Below, in pieces: positions 26,216 to 34,454 of a stretch of 64,000 nucleotides of DNA. The notes under the pieces were generated by a model. That model was given only the letters and a program-made list of their open reading frames with translations, was not told where the DNA came from and searched no databases. Both the position numbers and the translations under genes were made by a program. Each line of letters opens with the position of its first letter. Positions within the stretch are counted from its first letter, which is position 1. Origin of the DNA: Neorhizobium petrolearium (GTDB lineage Bacteria; Pseudomonadota; Alphaproteobacteria; Rhizobiales; Rhizobiaceae); assembly GCF_017873175.1 (NCBI RefSeq), contig NZ_JAGGJW010000020.1:38370-102369 (forward strand), read 5' to 3'.

Positions 26216-26347
26216 CCGGAGGCGTCATCGGATCGCCGGATGGACAAGAACAGCAAGACCGAACGCCCCATAAGCTGCGACGCCTTGGCGCTTGCCGTTA
26301 TTATGCTGCATCGTTAACACCATGAGGCAAATTATGCGGAAGGCGAC

Positions 26348-26737
26348 ATGGCGGGCGACACCATCACACTTTATGAAGCGATCGGCGGTGAGGCGACGGT
26401 GCGCGCCCTTGTGAAGCGCTTCTATGAACTGATGGATACGCTGCCGGAAGCAGCCCGTTGCCGTGCCATCCATCCGCCGAGCCTTAAAGGCAGCGAGGCG
26501 AAGCTTTACGATTATCTCACCGGTTATCTCGGAGGCCCTCCGGTCTATGTGGAAAAACATGGCCATCCGAGGCTGCGCGCCCGCCATTTCGCCGCGGCAA
26601 TCGGCCCTCAGGAGCGCGACGAATGGATGCTCTGCTTCCGCCGTGCGCTGGACGAGACGATCGACAACGAAAAGCTGCGCGAGATTATCTGGCCACCAGT
26701 CGAGCGCCTGGCCCTCCACATGCAGAACCGGGAATAG
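26348..26737 (+). CDS. Group II truncated haemoglobin
   Basis: 129-residue 2-on-2 globin binding haem; the family handles O2, NO or peroxide. It carries LYEAIGGEATVRALVKRFYELM at the A/B helices with Tyr26 at B10, the proximal His80 (F8) in LRARHFAAAIG, and Trp93 at G8 in DEWMLCF, a combination that marks group II. GPQERDEWMLCFRRAL and the C-terminal helix are family-typical. It overlaps nothing and is followed after four bases by a DUF423-like membrane protein, so the two are probably co-transcribed. Confidence 0.92.
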   Translation: MAGDTITLYEAIGGEATVRALVKRFYELMDTLPEAARCRAIHPPSLKGSEAKLYDYLTGYLGGPPVYVEKHGHPRLRARHFAAAIGPQERDEWMLCFRRALDETIDNEKLREIIWPPVERLALHMQNRE

Positions 26738-26741
26738 GCCG

Positions 26742-27113
26742 ATGGAAAGACTCGACAATCTGCGGCCGTTGATTCTTTTTGTGAGCGGCATGATGGGAGC
26801 CATGGGCGTCGCCCTGGCGGCAGCGGCAAGCCACGCAGGCGACACGCTGCTTCTGGGTTCCGCCTCCACCATGTGCCTGGCGCACGCACCGGTCCTGTTG
26901 TCGCTTTATCTTGGCCAGAAATTCTTTCGTACCGCCACAATTGCCGCACTGGTCCTGGGATTAGGAACGGTCATTTTCGCCGGCGATCTCGTCTCCCGGC
27001 ATTTTCTTGGCGACCGGCTGTTTGTGATGGCAGCGCCAACCGGCGGAACGACGATGATCCTCGGCTGGCTACTTGTGGCAGCCGGAGCGTTCTTCCGCCA
27101 ACGTCACGTTTGA
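26742..27113 (+). CDS. DUF423-like small membrane protein
   Basis: 123 residues with four predicted membrane helices: about 9-30, 40-60, 65-85 and 97-118. The pattern SGMMGAMGVALAAAASH and the later FAGDLVSR and PTGGTTMILGWLLVA match the DUF423 (YwdK-like) family. Molecular function is unknown. It begins four bases after the haemoglobin stop, indicating an operon. It ends just before a hairpin and the IS3 remnant. Confidence 0.8.
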   Translation: MERLDNLRPLILFVSGMMGAMGVALAAAASHAGDTLLLGSASTMCLAHAPVLLSLYLGQKFFRTATIAALVLGLGTVIFAGDLVSRHFLGDRLFVMAAPTGGTTMILGWLLVAAGAFFRQRHV

Positions 27114-27127
27114 CCATTGTTCCCTGG

Positions 27128-27149
27128 AACCCACCTATTTAGGTGGGTT
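27128..27149 (+). terminator. Hairpin downstream of the haemoglobin/DUF423 pair
   Basis: AACCCACCT (27128-27136), loop ATTT, AGGTGGGTT (27141-27149): a perfect 9-bp inverted repeat starting 15 bases after the stop. It ends in TT but has no long T-run. Confidence 0.6.
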
Positions 27150-27247
27150 GTCGCCGACCTGGATTGGGCGTTTAGGACGTACGGCGAACCTGCGTCTGAC
27201 GGAGGTGTATGCGTAATCGGTAGCACAAGGGTACGCAAATCCGTGCT

Positions 27248-27679
27248 CAGTTCGCCTGCGGCAGACGCTTTCGCGTCCTCAATGTCGTCGATGACGTGAC
27301 GCGCGAATGCCTGGCGGCGATCCCGGACACCTCGATCTCCGGCCGTCTTGTCGCCCGCGAACTGACAACGCTGATCGAGCGGCGTGGCAAGCCCGGAATG
27401 ATTGTCTCCGATAACGGCACCGAACTCACCTCGAATGCCATCCTTGCCTGGCCGAAGGATCACAAGGTCGAGTGGCATTACATCGTGCCGGTAAAGCCAA
27501 TGCAGAACGCCTATGTCGAGAGTTTCAACGGGCGCATGCGCGATGAGCTACTCAACGAGAGTCTGTTCTTCGGCCTCGATTACGCCCGGAGCGCCATCGC
27601 GCAATGGGCGGACGATGATAATCATTTCCGGCCGCACTCATCCCTCGGATATCAGACCCCGGCAGGCTACGCCCGGACT
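27248..27679 (+). mobile_element. IS3-family insertion sequence remnant (OrfB fragment)
   Basis: Encodes the C-terminal half of an IS3 OrfB transposase, truncated at the 5' side. The frame opens at QFACGRRFRVLNVVDDVTRECLA, continues with the second catalytic Asp in MIVSDNGTELTS and the final Glu in YVESFNGRMRDELLNE, then RPHSSLGYQTPAGYAR. The first Asp region, OrfA and both terminal repeats are absent, so it cannot transpose. Homology to the transposase ends near 27676, where it runs into the fragment of an oppositely oriented gene. Confidence 0.85.
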
Positions 27680-27997
27680 TGCCCGCTCGATCACGTCGAA
27701 ACCATCGAGCCCCCAGGCATAACCCCGCCAGCCCTGGTAAAGCCCGCCGAGCCTCGTCTTGCGGGCAGAACTGCAGGAAAGCGCGATCTTCGGCTCCAGG
27801 CCGCGGAAGGCAGGCACGTCGATGCCGATCTTCTGGGTGAAGAAGCCGTTGCCACCACTCGCCGGCCCCTGTTCGGCTGCATGAGCAACCGCGCCGAACA
27901 TGCCATCCAGGACCGCCGCCCCCGTCACACCACCCGACAAAACGCAAAGCGATACCGTGGCGGCCAAAGCCGCAAACCTTACCCGACTATGTCGCAT
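27680..27997 (-). pseudogene. N-terminal fragment of an Rhs/SpvB-like secreted protein
   Basis: The frame starts at ATG 27997 with a signal peptide (ALAATVSLCVLSGGVTGAAV). It then reads GFFTQKIGIDVPAFRGLEP, KIALSCSSARKTRLGG, LYQGWRGYAWGLDGFDVIER, which resembles the opening of SpvB/FG-GAP/Rhs-type surface or toxin proteins of rhizobia, where the following domain would be over 1,000 residues. The reading breaks exactly at the IS3 remnant, leaving about 105 native residues. A truncated gene is the best reading. Family assignment is from memory. Confidence 0.6.
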
Positions 27998-28207
27998 GAG
28001 CCCCCTCGACGCGAATCAGAACGCAACCAAAACACAACCCATCCTAGAAGATCCCGCCCCCAACATCGCAACCCCAAAAATCAGGGGGTCATCAAAATAT
28101 TATAAACCGCAACAGCTTATGGGACCCACGCCGACAGCCACAAGTTGTTGTCACTCCGAGACAATATAGCCATCGTCCTTTCCGATCGCCTTCGCGCCCG
28201 ACTAACC

Positions 28208-28405
28208 CTAGTCGTGCGAACTTTGGCCGCTGTCGTTCCGCGCTGAACGCTGCTTTATCCAGCGTTCGATTTCACCGCTTCAAACCGCCACGAGCCGCCA
28301 ACCTTGAAGCCGGGTATCTTCCCCTCACTTGACGAGTTTGCAGGCTGTCTTCTCATTGATTTTGAGAAGCGTTGCGATCTTACTAACAGTGAGAATCTCG
28401 CTCAT
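28208..28405 (-). pseudogene. Excisionase/MerR-like helix-turn-helix gene with two frameshifts
   Basis: From ATG 28405 the frame gives ILTVSKIATLLKINEKTACKLV and then TGA at 28325-28327. The next frame continues with GKIPGFKVGGSWRFEA. A third frame continues EIERWIKQRSARNDSG to TAG at 28208-28210. Joined together these make a standard excisionase-family DNA-binding domain (HTH_17), so two single-base shifts have broken the gene, unless they are sequencing errors. No recombinase partner is intact nearby. Confidence 0.7.
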
Positions 28406-28493
28406 CCCACCCCCTCAGCCAGCAGTGATGGAGGATTGAGAAAATCAAAGTGAGTTGGGGAGAAAAAAGGAACTAAGGAGATAATTACGCAAA

Positions 28494-30044
28494 CTATCTC
28501 GCATCCTCCGCCGCTTTTTCCATCGACCACTGCACGCGCTCGGCCAGAAAGCCCGCAAACGGGCGAACGTCCATATCGACGCTGGCCCGCTCAAGACCGG
28601 CGAGATACCGGTCACGATCCTCCACCGGCACAACCGTCCAGGCGTAGCCGCCCGACGCCAGCATCGCGTTCATTAAGAATCGCGCGATACGTCCGTTGCC
28701 ATCAGGATAAGGGTGGACGTAGCCGATAAGCCAATGCCCCAGCACTGCGCGCACGGTAGGTTCGGTCTCCTTCTCCAGCAGATCAAAGAGCGCATCCATG
28801 CCCTCCGGCACCGCCTCTGCGCGCGGCGGCACATGCCATGATCCGCGCAAGTAAACCGAATGATTGCGATACCCGGCAAGGACGCTTGGCTTGAGAATGC
28901 CCGCGGCCACGGACGGACCGAAAAGTTCGCGATACCAATCCCGGTGCTGCTCGTGTACGAGCGCTCCAGGAGGCGTGCCATCGAGAATAGCGGCCACGGA
29001 ATCCTTCACTTTCTGGAAGGCCTGCCAGTAGCCGCGCGCGGCGAGCGCATCGCGGCTTTGCCTATCCTTTTCATCGATCTCAGGGGTCCATCCACCTTGC
29101 CGCACACGGTCGATGAGTTCGGGCGTTACGCTATAGCCTTCGATCGAGAGCGAGTGGTAAGCATCACTTTGGTAGATGTCTTCCACGAACTTCATGTAGC
29201 TGCTTTTGTCTGCGGGCAGCCCTGGCGCTTTGGGAAATATTTCCATGACAGGCGTGCGCTGGCTTTCCCAGATGGCGTTAAGCCGGGCCACGATGGGTGG
29301 CACGCCGGTGATGATGGCGGGCACATATGGCTGCTCGGCAAAAGGATCGCTTTCGCGAACGTCGTAGTCTGCGCTTTTCATGGTTTTGACGATCTCATCC
29401 GCAAAGCCGGTGCGGCCCACGCGGCGGAATGCCCCGGCGATGCGCCCCGCGACGGCGGAATGCCCGCCATCAAGCAACCGGCCCAGGATACCGGACACGT
29501 CACGCACGGCTGCCAGCACGACCTGTGCTTCGATGGGTGTGCGCCGAAAGAAGCCTTCCGGCACTTTGACGAGAGCTGCATCCGGCGCGTAGACACGCAG
29601 GCCATTTTTCTCCGCCATGTCTTCGGGCGCAGGCATCTCCTTGACCTTGAGATCATAAAGCGAGATGCCGAAGAGAAGTTGCAGATAGTTATTGGTTCCT
29701 TTGGGGCTGTTGACGATGACCTGCGGCGGGATCGCGGTCGCTTCCGCGTGCAGCAGGAGCGACTGCTCCGGTGACAGGAACCAGTTGTTCCCGAACCGGT
29801 CGTGGCAATAGCGCGCACAGAACTCCCAGAAGGACGCATACCAGGGTGTCGTGTCCCCCGGCAGGGCCTGCGGCCCGGTCGACATAAGCCAACCCTTGAT
29901 GACATCGCGCAGGAACCCGTGCTGCAAGAGCCGCTCACGATGGGCACGGCTAAACTCGCTGGATTTAAAGATTCGCTGCCCCCCACTTTGCAGCTCCTGC
30001 AAGACGCCCAGGGAGTTGGCGAGCTTTTCGTTCGGTGCGGCCAT
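28494..30044 (-). CDS. Fic-domain AMP-transferase with large N-terminal domain
   Basis: 516 residues. The C-terminal Fic domain has the full catalytic motif HPYPDGNGRIAR (444-455) for moving AMP from ATP onto a target hydroxyl. An autoinhibitory S-x3-E-G motif at 298-303 (SLSIEG) lies upstream in the same chain, making it a class II, self-inhibited Fic. Residues 1-230 form a separate domain starting with a possible winged helix (LQELQSGGQRIFKSSEFSRA) and containing RYCHDRFGNNWFLSPEQSLLLH. That domain resembles AbiEi-type antitoxin or regulator domains, from memory. It is monocistronic, with an AT-rich upstream region carrying a direct repeat. Confidence 0.88.
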   Translation of the reverse strand: MAAPNEKLANSLGVLQELQSGGQRIFKSSEFSRAHRERLLQHGFLRDVIKGWLMSTGPQALPGDTTPWYASFWEFCARYCHDRFGNNWFLSPEQSLLLHAEATAIPPQVIVNSPKGTNNYLQLLFGISLYDLKVKEMPAPEDMAEKNGLRVYAPDAALVKVPEGFFRRTPIEAQVVLAAVRDVSGILGRLLDGGHSAVAGRIAGAFRRVGRTGFADEIVKTMKSADYDVRESDPFAEQPYVPAIITGVPPIVARLNAIWESQRTPVMEIFPKAPGLPADKSSYMKFVEDIYQSDAYHSLSIEGYSVTPELIDRVRQGGWTPEIDEKDRQSRDALAARGYWQAFQKVKDSVAAILDGTPPGALVHEQHRDWYRELFGPSVAAGILKPSVLAGYRNHSVYLRGSWHVPPRAEAVPEGMDALFDLLEKETEPTVRAVLGHWLIGYVHPYPDGNGRIARFLMNAMLASGGYAWTVVPVEDRDRYLAGLERASVDMDVRPFAGFLAERVQWSMEKAAEDAR

Positions 30045-30078
30045 TGCTTCATACCAAGTTTTTTATGCTGCGCGACTA

Positions 30079-30139
30079 CAAGTATATGATGCAACTCAAA
30101 ACAAGTCAAACATGTCGCGCCATTGCAAGTATTTAATGC
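30079..30139. repeat. Direct repeat upstream of the fic gene, candidate operator
   Basis: CAAGTATATGATGC (30079-30092) and CAAGTATTTAATGC (30126-30139) match at 12 of 14 positions and lie 47 bases apart. Each is preceded by CGCG a few bases earlier. They sit 35-95 bases upstream of the Fic start and may bind a regulator, possibly the Fic N-terminal domain itself. Confidence 0.4.
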
Positions 30140-30558
30140 CGAGAAATCGCACGTGAATTATGTCGTGACGCTTATCTCGCATCAAGGGCTCGGCAGGTAT
30201 GGCGGATGCAGGAACATGCCCTCACGCTCAGTGTCAGCGGATCGTCCGCCCGCTCTTGGCTGCGCAGATAGGCTTTCAAAAGCATGCCCAGTGTTCACTG
30301 GTCGCTGAATTCCGCCACGCCTTTGCGATTCAGTTCAATGTAACGCCGACCGAGCGCTGAGAATTCGGCCTCATTTTGCGTGATTGCTAATGAATGTCGC
30401 AGATGCATCACGATCTGGGGTCTGAGTAGCAATGGAACAGAAAACCTACATAAGGATTTTAAGGTTCTTCGTCCGGATCGGCGGTTTTCGGATCGCGTAG
30501 CGGCCTGAGTTCGCCTCTGGCCACGAATTCGGGTTTCCATCCGGTTGCCGCGTCGGCG
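30140..30558. other. Intergenic region without a supported gene
   Basis: About 420 bases between fic and the Sel1-like gene. A minus-strand frame at 30295-30540 (81 codons) ends with a plausible helical stretch, MHLRHSLAITQNEAEFSALG, but has no recognised family, no clear ribosome-binding site and a basic N-terminal half unlike a real protein. It could be a gene remnant. Confidence 0.4.
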
Positions 30559-31368
30559 TCATCCGTCGGACGGCGGATTCTCCGTGGCATTGCGGAACAT
30601 GCGCACGAGCGTGCGGCGCAGCTTCTGCCGCTGCTCGAACTGGGCGCTCATGCCCGGGTCTGCCACGGCGTCGCAGGTCCCGGGGAACGGGCTCCGCTCC
30701 AGCTCCTCCACGCAGCGGGCGGGCCAGCTCGCCGATGCCGCGATCGCTCGACGGTACCTATCGCGCGCTTTGGTGCACAGCGCTGGCGTGTCGTCGGTGC
30801 AGCCCATCGCATAGGCCAGATAGGCGATATAGTCGCGTTGCCATGCCGCGTCCGAAAGCCCCATGTCGTCAGCAGTGGGGAGGCTTTCGGCCAGGATCTC
30901 GCAGCCGTTTCCATCGATGAACGGTTCGGTATTATGCAGGAAGCAGGAGCGTGACAGGGGCCGGAACGCCAGATCGACCTGCGGCTTCGCTGTCAGACCA
31001 TTGCGATAGATGATGCCCAGATATTTGCAGGCATAGGGGCCTATCCCGGCATCATCGGAGTCGCAGACCAGGGTCATCCGATCCTTCGCGATGCCGTAGT
31101 TCCGACGGGCGGGATCGAGGAAATAGATTTTGCCGGCCTCGTAACAGCCGCCCATCTGAAAACCGGCCGCGCAGGAGCGTTCATAATTTGCCAGGGCAGC
31201 GGCAGCATCGTTCCGCTTTTCGGCCGCGACACCGGCGCTCCAGCAACTGTCGACGTTGCTATCCTTGACGCAGGCTGGCGGGGATGGGTCTTGCGTCGAA
31301 GGCTGCGCGTGGACAGCTCCGCTGCTTGAAGCGATCACCATCACCAAAGCAAGCAGTAACGATCTCAT
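30559..31368 (-). CDS. Secreted cysteine-rich protein with Sel1/Hcp-like repeats
   Basis: 269 residues. A signal peptide (MRSLLLALVMVIASSSGAVHA) is followed by about 12 cysteines arranged as in Helicobacter Hcp-like Sel1 repeats: A-A-A-L-A-N-Y-E-R-S-C-A-A-G-F then G-C-Y-E-A-G-K-I-Y, with A-C-K-Y-L-G later. Such periplasmic solenoids mediate protein contacts; no enzyme motif is visible. The ATG at 31368 is chosen because it opens the signal peptide, seven codons after an alternative upstream start. No clear operon partner. The periplasmic location is an inference. Confidence 0.65.
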   Translation of the reverse strand: MRSLLLALVMVIASSSGAVHAQPSTQDPSPPACVKDSNVDSCWSAGVAAEKRNDAAAALANYERSCAAGFQMGGCYEAGKIYFLDPARRNYGIAKDRMTLVCDSDDAGIGPYACKYLGIIYRNGLTAKPQVDLAFRPLSRSCFLHNTEPFIDGNGCEILAESLPTADDMGLSDAAWQRDYIAYLAYAMGCTDDTPALCTKARDRYRRAIAASASWPARCVEELERSPFPGTCDAVADPGMSAQFEQRQKLRRTLVRMFRNATENPPSDG

Positions 31369-31778
31369 TTTTCTCTCGGACGATGGCACGGTTTGATCGC
31401 CGTGCTACCGGAATTATTGCTTGTGATCGCTTTATACAGGAAATGATCTGGCCGAATCACAAATCTCCCAGCGCTGTCGATCCTTCTATGGCCGATTTCA
31501 AAGAATGAGGCAACGGGTGGAGAGGCAGCTGGCACACCCCAGCCGATGCAGAGATGGCGTCGGCAATCATGCACCAAGTTCGATTGACACGATTGATAGC
31601 ACGTCAGCAAAGATAAGGCCGGCGCACTCTGATCGATAGGAGGATTGCAAGGTCTACTCATCATCAGCACGCCAGTGCCAGACTTTGGCGTCGAATCGAC
31701 GACTCGACCGCGTCCAACGGCTCCTATACAGGAGCCCGCTGCCGGAGTACCGGCAGAATCAACAAGGCTGAGGTAGCG
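31369..31778. other. Intergenic region, nothing recognised
   Basis: 410 bases between two divergent genes. Open frames here run antisense to their neighbours and show no family resemblance. A GAGGT ribosome-binding site for the next gene lies at its right end. Confidence 0.5.
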
Positions 31779-32237
31779 ATGGGACCGATCGAACAACTTC
31801 GAGATGCAATCGCTGCGAGCAAAGTTATGCTCGGCCCGCAGATTGGCGACGGTTTTATCTTCGGTACGGCGCGCCTTTTGGCAATTGGCGCTCATGTCAA
31901 CGTCAACGTGGACCCTGAACTGGAAGACAGGTCGGGAATAGATGCCGGAGCGCTCGTCGCTGCCATCGAACGGGTTCTTGAGGTGAGCCCTCAAGTTTGG
32001 CGGCGGATCATCGATGGCATCGCCGAAGAGATCGAGGGCGCTGTCGGTGGCGAGAATGTGATCGAGACCACGGATCTGCGTGACGATTTGGCCGTTCGTT
32101 CAGTGGTCGTTTTTGCTGACGCCACTCTCCTATCCTTTGCGGCCCCGATGCAGTTTCCTGACAGTTGGATCCGCGTGCAATTGGACGAGGACTTCGAGGT
32201 GGAGGATGTCTCCATCGATCCGAAAGATGAGGATTGA
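31779..32237 (+). CDS. Conserved hypothetical protein
   Basis: 152 residues, acidic, soluble, no signal peptide. The C-terminal half reads like a compact beta-rich domain: ENVIETTDLRDDLAVRSVVVFAD, then FAAPMQFPDSWIRVQLDED and VEDVSID. Proteins with this DLRDDL...VVVFAD...PDSWIRVQLDEDL pattern occur in bacteria as uncharacterised proteins, some mislabelled as cytochrome. There is no haem-binding CxxCH here, so no cytochrome role is supported. GAGGT precedes the ATG. No function can be given. Confidence 0.6.
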   Translation: MGPIEQLRDAIAASKVMLGPQIGDGFIFGTARLLAIGAHVNVNVDPELEDRSGIDAGALVAAIERVLEVSPQVWRRIIDGIAEEIEGAVGGENVIETTDLRDDLAVRSVVVFADATLLSFAAPMQFPDSWIRVQLDEDFEVEDVSIDPKDED

Positions 32238-32391
32238 GACCATTGAATCCTCTACGGAGCATCATCTGAGGCTACAAAGCCGGAGTTCCACCTATGCTCA
32301 GGGGATCGAGGTGCTGACGGATGTCGACGCCGCGCTGGCGCTGATCGCGTCTCAGTTCAGCGGGTTGTGGCGTGCGTAATGGGGATTCGGC

Positions 32392-32706
32392 TTAATGACT
32401 CCCACGTTCGGTGTGGTCATCGTCCCACTCGGTCAGTGCGCGGCAGGCAGACTCATAGTCGCCCGTTTGCTGCGCCTGCTTTTGTAGACGCGCAATCAAG
32501 GCACGTTCTTCGTCAACCGTCGGCATTTCACCTGGTGCCCATGCCCGACCGGCGGCCAGATCCCGTTTTACGCGGGCTTCGAACTCTGCCTGATCGCAGC
32601 CGGAGGTGAATAGTATCGATGCCAGCATGGGTAATGGCCGATACGCGGCATAGGCTAGCCCGGCAAGCAGGCCAGCGAATAGATACAGCTTGAGCTTTCT
32701 GCCCAT
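32392..32706 (-). CDS. Small single-span membrane protein, unknown function
   Basis: 104 residues. One hydrophobic N-terminal helix (YLFAGLLAGLAYAAY) is followed by a polar domain with two cysteines and RVKRDLAAGRAWAPGEMP. It could be an inner-membrane anchor or an uncleaved signal. Three in-frame ATG codons (32721, 32712, 32706) are available; GAGGAG lies seven bases before the one at 32706. No recognised family and no operon partner. It ends beside the IS6 element. Confidence 0.5.
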   Translation of the reverse strand: MGRKLKLYLFAGLLAGLAYAAYRPLPMLASILFTSGCDQAEFEARVKRDLAAGRAWAPGEMPTVDEERALIARLQKQAQQTGDYESACRALTEWDDDHTERGSH

Positions 32707-32771
32707 TGCCATGCTCCTCATCTTGCGTCCGAGGTACTCCACAAGGGTTTCGGTTTCATATCTATGGTTCG

Positions 32772-33581
32772 GGCACTGTAAACTTAACGTCGATCGGGCG
32801 ATTGAAGGCACTTCTACTTGGGGCTGTCGATCAAATCCGAGCGATCTGCGCCCACATGTCCATTGCTGCTGAACGAAGTTCGCGATGATGGTTGGAGGTC
32901 ATGTCGTGGCGCGGGATGTAGAACAGGTTGGCAATCGGATCGTGGATTGAAACGAAGCGTTGCAAATGTCGTAGTGATTTGAACCGCTTCATGATCCTCT
33001 CTCGTCGTCGAATCGGCTGATGGGAATTTTCCGCCCGATTGTTCAACCCTTTGTGGGAACGATGCTCTACGCTTGGCATGATCTCTCGTCTTGCAGCGTC
33101 ATAGGATCGAAGCTTGTCGGTGATCATCACCCTCGGCGCTCGACCTTTGCCCTTCAACAGCTTACGCATCAGGCGCTTGGCAGGCTTGGCATTGCGGCGG
33201 CTTTGTACCAGAGCATCCAGGACAAAACCATCTTGATCAACTGCGCGCCACAACCAGTGTTTCTGGCCGCTGATCGAAACGACGATCTCGTCGAGGTGCC
33301 ATTTGTCGCCGAGCCGGCCGGCCGTGCGTCTGTGGATGTCGTTGGCGAAGGCGCGACCAAACTTCTCTGCCCAAAGCCGGACTGTCTGATGCGAGACGAA
33401 GATGCCGCGGGCGGCCAGCATGTCCTCGACCATTCGCAAGCTCAATGGGAAGCGGAAATAGAGCCATACGGCGTGGGCGATGATTTCGGCGGCAAAGCGA
33501 TGGCGGTGATAAAGCGGATCACGGTCTGTCATGGCCAAACATCGCACATCGCAATCCAAGTTCCGTTAACTTTACGATGCC
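32772..33581 (-). mobile_element. IS6-family insertion sequence, complete
   Basis: 810-bp element. The left end GGCACTGTAAACTTAACG (32772-32789) and the reverse complement of the right end GGCATCGTAAAGTTAACG (33564-33581) agree at 15 of 18 positions as terminal inverted repeats, and one transposase fills the element. The eight bases on each side do not match, so there is no target-site duplication. That is expected after the replicon fusion or deletion events typical of IS6 elements. Confidence 0.85.
32831..33532 (-). CDS. IS6-family transposase
   Basis: 233-residue DDE transposase performing replicative transposition. The catalytic residues are D81 in KWHLDEIVVSI, D139 in VMITDKLRSYDAA and E168 in NRAENSHQP followed by RRRER. 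The N-terminal YHRHRFAAEIIAHAVWLYFRF and SLRMVEDMLAARG helix-turn-helix are diagnostic. The ATG at 33532 gives the family start; nine more upstream codons are open. It appears intact and potentially active. Confidence 0.93.
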   Translation of the reverse strand: MTDRDPLYHRHRFAAEIIAHAVWLYFRFPLSLRMVEDMLAARGIFVSHQTVRLWAEKFGRAFANDIHRRTAGRLGDKWHLDEIVVSISGQKHWLWRAVDQDGFVLDALVQSRRNAKPAKRLMRKLLKGKGRAPRVMITDKLRSYDAARREIMPSVEHRSHKGLNNRAENSHQPIRRRERIMKRFKSLRHLQRFVSIHDPIANLFYIPRHDMTSNHHRELRSAAMDMWAQIARI

Positions 33582-33616
33582 AAAGCACTGTATGAAAGCG
33601 TGAGCAATCATTCTAC

Positions 33617-33700
33617 TGACCAATGTTTAGATATAAAAATTGGTCATTAAAGCGACGGTTGCAGCAAGTGACCAAATTTTGTATATAATCTTCGGTCACA
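33617..33700. promoter_or_regulatory. Operator and promoter of the AbiE toxin-antitoxin operon
   Basis: Repeated half-sites precede abiEi: TGACCAAT (33617-33624), ATTGGTCA (33639-33646, inverted), TGACCAAA (33669-33676) and CGGTCA near 33693-33698. The first pair is a perfect 8-bp inverted repeat. A -10-like TATAAT lies at 33684-33689 with TTGCAG (33659-33664) as a possible -35, so the third site falls inside the promoter. AbiEi antitoxins are known to repress by binding inverted repeats cooperatively, which fits this arrangement. Confidence 0.65.
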
Positions 33701-33713
33701 AGGTAGGATAGTT

Positions 33714-34454
33714 ATGCCGGATCCCACATCGGACACTCTGGAACGCATTCACCAAAGGATTGCCGGTGCGGCGCCTTCGGGCGTTTGGTCGCGTTCCGAT
33801 TTTCTCGACATCGCAACGCCCAATGCCGTCGAAAAGGCCCTGCAGAGGTTGACCAATCGCGGCGACATCCGCCGCCCTCATCGTGGTCTTTACGACAAGC
33901 CAGCTATTAGCCAACTGACCGGCAAGATGGTGTTTCCGCCACGCGCCTCATTCATCGATGCCATCGCACGACGTGACAAGCTTCGTGTTTGCGTTGATGG
34001 CATGACGGCTGCCAATGATCTTGGCCTGACGACGGCCGTCCCCGCCAGGTCGACAATCTATGCGGACACATATCCCCGAACCATAGAGATCGAGGCCAAT
34101 GCCGGCGATGCCGAGGCCACGAAGCCGGTTATCTACATCTTGGACTTCAAGCGCATTTCGGCGAAGACCGCTTTTTGGGCGGGCCGGCCGGCAATGCGAG
34201 TGATCCAGGCCCTCCATTGGTTTCGCGACGAGCGCTCCAATCTGGAGGCAGTTGTCGATGCTATCGTCCGCTACGTGGCACGAAGCCCCCACAGGCAGCC
34301 GATTGTCGAGGATCTGCGCGAAAACATCCACGCCATCCCAGCCTGGATGTACCAGGCTGTGGAGACCATAACCGCCGATCCGCCGCCCCCGGAGGAGGAA
34401 GGCACTCCGCTGGGCCACGACGGAAAGGATGAACATGCGCCAGGGTTTCGTTGA
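33714..34454 (+). CDS. AbiEi-type antitoxin/repressor (DUF6088-like)
   Basis: 246-residue antitoxin of a type IV system. The N-terminal winged helix (about residues 5-65: WSRSDFLDIATPNAVEKALQRLTNRGDIRRPHRGLY) would bind the operator repeats. The central domain (GKMVFPPRASFIDAIARRDKL to residue 175) is the antitoxicity domain, containing the TAANDLGLTTAVPARSTIYAD stretch typical of the family. Type IV antitoxins counter the toxin effect without binding it. It is translated ahead of the toxin with a 20-base overlap. Confidence 0.85.
   Translation: MPDPTSDTLERIHQRIAGAAPSGVWSRSDFLDIATPNAVEKALQRLTNRGDIRRPHRGLYDKPAISQLTGKMVFPPRASFIDAIARRDKLRVCVDGMTAANDLGLTTAVPARSTIYADTYPRTIEIEANAGDAEATKPVIYILDFKRISAKTAFWAGRPAMRVIQALHWFRDERSNLEAVVDAIVRYVARSPHRQPIVEDLRENIHAIPAWMYQAVETITADPPPPEEEGTPLGHDGKDEHAPGFR

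Noticed and set aside
26463..26741. N-terminal extension of the DUF423-like protein
   Set aside because: The open frame overlaps the haemoglobin gene; the membrane protein begins properly at the ATG 26742.
27680..28105. Continuation of the IS3 transposase frame to 28105
   Set aside because: Homology stops at 27676; beyond that the frame is only antisense to the SpvB-like fragment.
31779..32237. Cytochrome label for the hypothetical protein
   Set aside because: No CxxCH haem motif is present, so the label would be unsupported.
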